Shown one piece after another: positions 7,266-12,611 of a stretch of 12,611 nucleotides of DNA. Positions within the stretch are counted from its first letter, which is position 1. Each line of letters starts with the position of its first letter. The DNA comes from Gyrodactylus bullatarudis (taxonomy: Eukaryota; Platyhelminthes; Monogenea; Gyrodactylidea; Gyrodactylidae): the NCBI GenBank assembly GCA_012064415.1, contig SSNU01002975.1:1-12611 (forward strand), given 5' to 3'. A model generated the notes under the pieces. It ran no database searches, was not told where the DNA came from, and was given only the letters and a program-made list of their open reading frames with translations. The position numbers and the translations under genes were made by a program.

Positions 7266-7291
7266 GGGGGTCTGCAATGAATGTGAGAATG
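7266..7291 (-). repeat. 26-bp inverted repeat, right
   Basis: This is the partner of 7077-7102, with two mismatches in the middle of the repeat. Confidence 0.75.
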
Positions 7292-7341
7292 TGAAACGTC
7301 TATTTTTGCAATCATATTTTTACAGTTTCCAAAAAGGATGA

Positions 7342-8524
7342 TATCAACTTCAAAATGTTACAGTCATAAGAGTTTTGTATTTTCTTACCTGAAAATCATG
7401 GATATAACATAACTTTTAATTCTCTTTACAAAGATCCTAAACTTGAGCAGATATCGTTGAAATAATATATTTTGCTTAATATTGAGACTAGCTTTCTGAA
7501 AATACGATCAATCGAAAAAACAATTAGTCTATATACAAGATTTGGAATTAATAAAATATAATATATTTTGAGCAAAGTATGAGACTAATAGACTCAGAAA
7601 TGACCTAAATGTTCAAAAAATATTTTTAAAAATCATAAAAAATACTTGAAAGTAGTCTAGCCATATTTTTTTTAGTCAACTCCATTTTCCTCCAAACATT
7701 TTTTAGGAAGTTTAGTGTAATTATCTTTTCAAATTGTATCAAATTTCTGTGGGTCTTTAATTAAGAGTCTCAAATATTCTAAATTTTTTTTCTTTCTTTT
7801 TCTTCAAGGATATTGCAAATACAAGGAGCAATCGCATTATTATATAACATCAATGTTTCAACCATATGTCTTCATATTTATAACTTATTAAATTTCTCAC
7901 CAATCCCTTATTCTAAAATAAAGAGATCTAATCTCTTGGATAAACTTTGTTCCGATAAGGAATTCAATTAACTTTTGATGGTTGCATTTGCTCCAAAATC
8001 TGAGCAAATCTCTTAAATTTTCATGAAAGTACTTTTTTCTACTCATTTTTCAGTTTATGAGATACTATTTTATATAGTTTATAGAGTCATTTTATTTATG
8101 CAATACAATTTCTGTCTAGAATGTTAAGAAAATTCTTATCTATGTTTTCCTAATTGTCTATAAAAATATTAAAATCTTGTTGAATAAAACTAATGTTGAG
8201 AGTATGTGGGATCAAAAAGACCCCACATTTAGTCTACGTGATTTTTTCAAATTTCATGCGAGGGTTAAAAATGATTAAAAATATAATTAAAAATTTTAAT
8301 TTAAAATAGTAGTCCATGTTCAAAAAAATGGAATTTTAACGGAAATTCTTTTTCTAATATCAACCAATCTAATCATTAGTGCTCTTAGAAATTTTTTCTA
8401 ATTGTGACATTTTATCTCTCAAATTCAATCTTTGAATAAATTAATTGATTCGAATTTGCTCAGATTAATCGATTGTTTCTTTCTTTTTTGATGAATCAAA
8501 AATGCTTTTAGATGATAAGTAAAG
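7342..8524. other. About 1.2 kb AT-rich DNA, no genes seen
   Basis: All frames are closed by frequent stops and no transposase or host motif is visible. Homopolymer A and T runs dominate. The one structured spot is a short hairpin at 8205-8227. Confidence 0.6.
8205..8227. repeat. Short hairpin tgtgggatc/gaccccaca
   Basis: Nine-base arms with one mismatch enclose an AAAAA loop. It stands out as GC-rich within AT-rich DNA. No function is implied, since stem-loop terminators of this kind are bacterial. Confidence 0.5.
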
Positions 8525-9095
8525 CTAATTAATATGAAGATGGGAATTTATGCTTTTTACAGAACTATAAATTTTTTCATCAAGAAATCGAATTTGATCA
8601 AAATTTTTTGGAATCTAGATCTCAGGATTTGAAGAAAAAAAATTTGAAAAAAATCAAATAAATTAAGAAATCTAGCGATGGCGCCGAATTCCCATTTTTT
8701 GAGTTGATAACCGATTATGAGCATAAAAATTTCAATGGACTCGATAATTTCCAGAGATCTTGAATCATCAAAATTTCATCGATTTTCAAGTAGTGAAAAT
8801 GTTCAAAAAATCAAAATTCGATTTTCACACGAAAAAATCAACTTTTGATCACTCACTTTTAAATCAACAAAAATTATCAACTCAAAGTTCAAAAAAATCG
8901 GAATTCGGCGCCATCGCTAGATTTGAAATATCTCGTAACTTTCTTACTTTATTTGATTTTCAGATTTCTTTTCTTCAGATCCTGAAAGTGGAACCTACGA
9001 TCTAGATTCCAAAAAATCTTGATCAAATTCGATTACTTGATGAAAAATTTTATAATTTTGTAAAAAGCATAAATTCCCATCTTCATATTAATTAG
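8525..9095. mobile_element. Foldback element with ~190-220 bp inverted arms
   Basis: The left arm (8525-8710) and right arm (8874-9095) are imperfect reverse complements from end to end. Shared blocks include ctaattaatatgaagatggg at the outer ends, then gggaatttatgctttttac, ttttttggaatctagatc, tctagcgatggcgccgaatt and gagttgataa. The right arm carries about 35 more bases, in a few insertions. The loop of about 163 bases has no gene. The outer ends could carry a TA duplication (TA at 8526-8527 and 9093-9094), as for Tc1/mariner-derived MITEs, but TA is common here. A plus-strand frame at 8760-9005 lies mostly within repeat sequence and is not credible as a gene. The call rests on the arms and the superfamily is unknown. 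Confidence 0.75.
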
Positions 9096-9490
9096 GTGTA
9101 CATATAAAACCATATTTTTAAGAGGTAAATATTTCCTTAAATTTTTGAGTAATTTACTTTTTTGACTTTTTTTTAAAAGTTAACTAAATTGTCTTTTCTT
9201 GAAATAATGTTTGATTTGGGAAAAAGCATTAATAGATATCAATTATATAAATTTATAATATCATTTAGCTATTTTATTACATCTTGAAGATTATGCAAAA
9301 TTTAATTTAAATTAGTCTTTGGAAGCATCTGTATCTGTAGAAATTTCTGTATATTTTTGAATTAAGTATTACAGAAATTTTTGTTTAAAATATTTAATCA
9401 AAATAAAAAAAAGATTTGTTTTATTTATTACACGTGTATTATTTGAATAATTCATCACTTTGATAATAGGAAGAAAGCAGACAAGTATAT
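9096..9490. other. AT-rich spacer, no gene seen
   Basis: Only A/T-rich low-complexity sequence lies between the foldback element and the first hAT relic. The 5' end of that hAT element probably lies here, but no clear terminal repeat was found. Confidence 0.5.
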
Positions 9491-9499
9491 GCAGAAAAC

Positions 9500-10535
9500 T
9501 TGCCGATTCATGTTAGTTGTAGAATTTGCAAAAAGAAACTGCTGCTGCTAGCAAATCCAGTATAACTGGATTCAAAAATCATCTTAAAAGTTTTCATTCG
9601 ATCGACTTCGAAATTTTGATGACAACAGGAAGTCATCCAATGATGAAAGAAGCTTTGGACGATATAAAACAGTTATTTGACTCTCTCAGCTTCCTTGCCA
9701 CGTCAAAAGCATCTTTCAGGTCGATTGGCAATAATTTTTTTAAAGAATGGACTAATTTCAGTTCTTCCAAAACCATTGTCAAGAATTTGAGTAATTTATG
9801 TCAAGCTAGGAATTTTTGTACTTTCAAGTCGAATATTTATATTTTCAGAAAAAAATCCTAGGAAAGCAAATAGAAAGGGAGCTAACCACTGCAGCTTTTT
9901 TGTTTGACTGCTGGAAAAGTCCGAATTCCCTTAGATTTCTCGCCGTAGGAATATTTTTTATACATTTTCCGTGTTCACCACAATACAGTACTTGATGTTA
10001 TCGAGGTGAAAAATGAAATTCCGGAGACTTTAGAAGTGGCTGTACAAGAAGTAGTACACAATTTTCCTTCAATGAATATAAAGAATAGATATTCATGTAC
10101 AGATGGGGCTTCTAATATGAAGAAGTTGGCCTGAATTTCTCTCTTGATAAATCAGAGCAACGATCATTGCGTTGCCCATAGACTAATCTATGTATTCTTA
10201 AGGGTCTTTCTGTATTGTATTTCATTTTTAATTTGTAATTTTTGTGAAAAATATTAACCAGTTTGACAGAATTATTCAAAATAGCTACAACCAGAAATAA
10301 CCTATCCCTTATAATTTTCCCTTCTTATTCCCAAAGATGGTATTCCCTTGAGTTTGTCTCGAAAAAACTCATTGACTATCAGAAGGTCTTTGAAACTATC
10401 GTTAGCAGTTTTATTGTTCATTTTCCCTTTTTATCTGAATCTGATTTCACCTTAATTAGGAATATTTATCCTATTTTTAAAAAAACAAAAGTTATTACCA
10501 GGGCAACCCAAAATATTTGGTTAAAATGGCGCTAA
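9500..10535 (+). pseudogene. hAT transposase relic with BED finger
   Basis: The order of motifs is that of an hAT transposase. A BED-type zinc finger has Cys codons at 9518-9520 and 9527-9529 (CRIC) and, after a one-base slip, the His pair in GFKNHLKSFHS. A linker follows (MMKEALDDIKQLFDSL). The RNase-H-like core has LFDCWKSP (first Asp, 9906-9908), CTDGASNM (second Asp, 10102-10104) and CVAHRL (Cys 10168-10170, His 10177-10179). The frame of 10263-10535 has RWYSLEFVSKKL, the position of the usual TRW motif with Gln for Thr. Frameshifts lie near 9530, 9850 and 9970, with a TGA at about 10131. The third acidic residue and the ERSFS dimerisation segment are missing, because the relic ends at 10535 near an opposing hAT relic. 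The type is firm and inactivity is certain. Confidence 0.85.
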
Positions 10536-10620
10536 TATTGAATATAGTGTGTGTTCATTTTATCCGAATATTTAACAAAATATTTGATTAAGAAAATTTT
10601 TAAATATTTCGTTTTTTTAT

Positions 10621-11843
10621 TTAAATATTATCAGAAAATCCAGTCACAGTATAGAATTTCAAGTTGTCATCTTTAAATTTCTGTCTTTCTTCAGTAAACT
10701 TTTAACGAATGAGAAGCTTCTTTCAACTTCAGAAGTTGTTGGTTGAGCAGAAAGAAGGCGAGAATGTTGCAATGGCGATACTGTTACAGGGCTAGCTATG
10801 ACTTCAGTGATACCATTTTTATTCAGTCTTCTCTGTAAAAGATTTAATCCCTGCAGGATCCTCTCCTAAGTCAAGATCTTTGATAGGTGTAAAATATTTG
10901 CGAATTGTTGAATTTCGATCCTGAATTTCATTTAGTAGTTTAATAAAAATCCTGTAACAGGAAATAATTTCAGTGAGTTCGGAATGGTATTTTGAATGCT
11001 GTCTTTTGGTGCTCTGACTAATTTTCCATCACCATCTAATTCTTGGATAATTTTCTTGACTCCAAGAAAATTTTACGCATAGTAGTTTACTGTTTCAAGC
11101 CAGCTTCCCCACCTTGTTACGACAGCTTTGGGAGGAAGACCGATACCAGAATAAAGGGACATTCTTTTCTTATTTTTTTACCAAGATCATCTTGACTGCT
11201 CCGATCATTTGGTCCCGGGTAAAAATTTTTAAGCAACAGTTGTGGAGTGTTTTCGTACATTCATCTGAGGTAAGAAGCAATAAGAAATTATTCCTTTTTA
11301 TATTCATTGCTCGTATAAAATCATTTATGATGCAACAGGTATCTTGTGAATTCATTACTTTTTCAAGCACAATCGTTTGAGCAAGATATGTTCGACTAGG
11401 TTCCTATCATAATATTTGCGATGCTTTTCGATTGAATTTCAGCTTCATCTATCATCAAGAATACATCTTTTGATTCAATAAGTTTCTTAATTTTATCAAT
11501 CTTGACGTTATAAAGATTTTCTACTTCCCGACGACATGTTGTCTCACTTGGAAGTGACTTGCCAGCTTTTTCGAAGATTTTCTGTAATTTGGGCATTCTT
11601 AACTTGTGTAGCGGTATGTCACAACTGATGAATGCATCTGCTACTTCATTTGACCAATTAGAGTTTACTATCTTAAGCTGAATAGATTTATCCATAAGAC
11701 GATTCTGATGAGTAGTTGTCTTTGAATGTTGTATAACTTCACAAACTTCACAAGAGATTATTTTTAACATTTGAGAATATTTCCGGAAACTCATTGATAT
11801 AGTTGTCAATTTTCTGCTTCGGCGTATGGCTTTGACGAGGCAT
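10621..11843 (-). pseudogene. hAT transposase relic, CGGBP1-like N-terminus
   Basis: Read on minus, the start is ATG at 11841-11843 (MPRQSHTPKQKIDNYINEF). A Cys-Cys-His-His finger follows after a frameshift (CEVCEVIQH, then THQNR). Next come DAFISCDIPLHKL, LPSETTCRREV and VFLMIDEAE (first Asp). After a slip at about 11400, YLAQTIVLEKV and LLLLTSDECTK (second Asp) appear. In another frame [16 protein letters not shown] and YFTPIKDLDLGEDPAG follow, then LLSAQPTTSEVERSFSFVK, the hAT C-terminal dimerisation motif. The stop is at 10621-10623. Its finger and N-terminus resemble those of CGGBP1 and related domesticated hAT proteins, a resemblance made from memory. About 407 codons remain against the usual 550-650. 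The CxxH region before TRW is damaged, and four or more frameshifts are needed to read it through. Confidence 0.87.
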
Positions 11844-12283
11844 GGTTGATTAATCAGAGATTTTGAAGGAAAGTCATTGAAAATAAATTGTTCTTTGATA
11901 TTGATTCATTGGAACAGTTATTTATTTATTGAAAGATTTTGGTAGACAAACACTTATGATTTATAATACTTTATTACGATAAAAATATTCACGTAAATTT
12001 TTAAATACGTCCGAAAATCCACATATATTCATAATTGGAAAAGTAGAAAAAGGATATATTAACACCAAATGTACATTTCTCAAAGGTTCATCAGTAGTGT
12101 CTCTTTGATAATGATAAAAGTTAAAAGATGAAAATAATTTACAAATTATGGAAGAAATAGTAAGAGTTGACGAAAAATATAATAAATGTAAGCTGAAAAA
12201 ACACCAAAGCTCTCCAATAAATAGCAACAGTGGAGAGAAAAGTGAAAAAGCTTACATAGGCCAAGGTAGTTGAAGGTTATAGG
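11844..12283. other. AT-rich spacer between two hAT relics
   Basis: A minus-strand frame of 88 codons (11961-12227) is open but shows no recognisable motif, is rich in Phe, Ile and Leu, and is probably chance. The 5' end of the 10621-11843 element should lie here. I could not identify its terminal repeat. Confidence 0.4.
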
Positions 12284-12303
12284 CAGGGCACCAAAAAATA
12301 TGC
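12284..12303 (+). repeat. Candidate hAT terminal repeat end
   Basis: CAGGGCACCAAAAAATATGC begins with CAGGG, the usual first bases of hAT elements, and lies 160 bases beyond the stop of the minus-strand hAT gene at 12444, where its 3' end is expected. The other end is outside the window, so neither the inverted repeat nor an 8-bp target duplication (candidate gttatagg at 12276-12283) can be tested here. Confidence 0.35.
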
Positions 12304-12443
12304 TAAATGTTTAAGAATATATTCTCAATTTTATTCTTTTCTATATGCTAAAAATATTCGTTTTTGAAGAAAAATATTCTAAAATTATTCTGAAGTAAAA
12401 TGAAAAAAACAATTACTCAAAAGTAGTTTATTAAAATAAATAT

Positions 12444-12611
12444 TTAAATTTTATCAGAAAGAGAATAAATCAATGCATATTTTTTTATGTTATCTTTTTT
12501 AAAAATACGGTTTTCTGTTAAAACATATTTAAGCTGAGAAAAACTTCTTTCAACATCAGCACTTGTACATTGGCAATCCATCAACAAGGCATGGGTATTT
12601 GGATTTACATT
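12444..12611 (-). CDS. hAT transposase, C-terminal part (runs off window)
   Basis: This frame is open for 55 codons from the right window edge to TAA at 12444-12446. It contains TSADVERSFSQLKYVL and NRIFKKDNIKKYAL, the C-terminal hAT dimerisation segment in which (V)ERSFS is the hallmark. No stop or frameshift interrupts the visible part, unlike the neighbouring relics. It differs from the 10621-11843 copy in most residues outside this motif (ADVERSFSQLKYVL here, SEVERSFSFVKSLL there), so it is a separate hAT element and not a duplicate. Both end in Ser-Asp-x-Ile before the stop. The rest of the gene lies to the right of the window, so whether it is intact cannot be judged. Confidence 0.85.
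   Translation of the reverse strand, partial: NVNPNTHALLMDCQCTSADVERSFSQLKYVLTENRIFKKDNIKKYALIYSLSDKI

Larger units (their letters stand above)
7077..7291. mobile_element. 215-bp unit bounded by 26-bp inverted repeats (possible MITE)
   Basis: Two 26-bp repeats in inverted orientation enclose 163 bases. No clear target-site duplication flanks them. A plus-strand frame running 7096-7341 crosses the unit and includes a Cys pair (VCNECENV), but I do not recognise it and it may be chance. The size and sharp repeat ends fit a small non-autonomous element. Without a target duplication the alternative is two inverted copies of a shorter repeat. Confidence 0.4.

Noticed and set aside
8205..8227. Rho-independent terminator
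   Set aside because: It is a hairpin without an adjacent gene end, and the window is eukaryotic, so a bacterial-type terminator is not expected.
8760..9005. Plus-strand 81-codon frame in the foldback element
   Set aside because: It overlaps the loop and right arm of an inverted repeat and is rich in Phe, Lys and Ser from A/T runs. There is no sign of protein-level conservation.
10787..10792. cagggc as a possible hAT terminal repeat
   Set aside because: It falls inside the coding relic of the minus-strand hAT, so it is not an element end. It also shows that CAGGG alone is weak evidence.
11114..11380. Plus-strand 88-codon frame
   Set aside because: It lies antisense to the minus-strand hAT relic, which carries the recognisable TSDE and TRW motifs.
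1..12611. CRISPR array, tRNA, rRNA or bacterial operon
   Set aside because: No regularly spaced repeats, cloverleaf with conserved T-loop, rRNA-like segment or chain of intact genes with ribosome-binding sites was seen.

Overview
This is an AT-rich, gene-poor stretch of eukaryotic, probably animal, DNA. Nothing in it looks like an intact host gene. Almost every recognisable protein fragment belongs to a transposable element, and nearly all are broken by stops, frameshifts or deletions. Several DNA-transposon superfamilies typical of metazoans (Tc1/mariner, Merlin, piggyBac, Tigger/pogo, hAT) sit within 12.6 kb alongside short GT..AG intron-like gaps. An invertebrate such as an arthropod or crustacean is my best guess, but the sequence does not prove it.

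Layout, 1-4600: A-rich GGC repeats lie at the left edge, followed by a minus-strand reading frame (352-588) that ends in a basic, AT-hook-like tail. A second diverged copy of that tail lies on the plus strand at about 2960-3093. Between them are a Tc1/mariner transposase C-terminus (plus, about 684-996) and a Merlin transposase (minus, about 1003-1440) that meet tail to tail. Next comes a pair of long inverted repeats (2143-2274 and 2706-2868). At 3841-4549 is a fragment of a Ty3-like retroelement, with a gag-like frame followed by an aspartic protease and no reverse transcriptase.

Layout, 4788-7291: The best preserved structure is a piggyBac-like element at 4792-6385. It has TTAA on both sides, 14-bp terminal inverted repeats and three copies of a 14-bp palindrome (GGACATATATGTCC), one of which contains the likely transposase start codon. 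The transposase has lost its first two catalytic regions. Directly to its right is a Tigger/pogo transposase that keeps all three catalytic Asp positions but is out of frame in places. A 215-bp inverted-repeat unit follows (7077-7291).

Layout, 7292-12611: About 1.2 kb of AT-rich DNA with no genes precedes a large foldback element (8525-9095) with arms of about 190-220 bp. Two unrelated hAT transposase pseudogenes then converge: a BED-finger type on plus (about 9500-10535) and a type with an N-terminus resembling CGGBP1 on minus (10621-11843). The window ends in the open C-terminus of a third hAT transposase on minus (12444-12611), whose coding sequence continues beyond the right edge.

These pieces do not form a pathway. 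The window reads as a nest of decaying mobile elements. The points most worth following are the piggyBac palindrome, the tiny intron-like gaps whose removal restores reading frame, the unexplained two-copy basic-tail family and the long foldback repeats.
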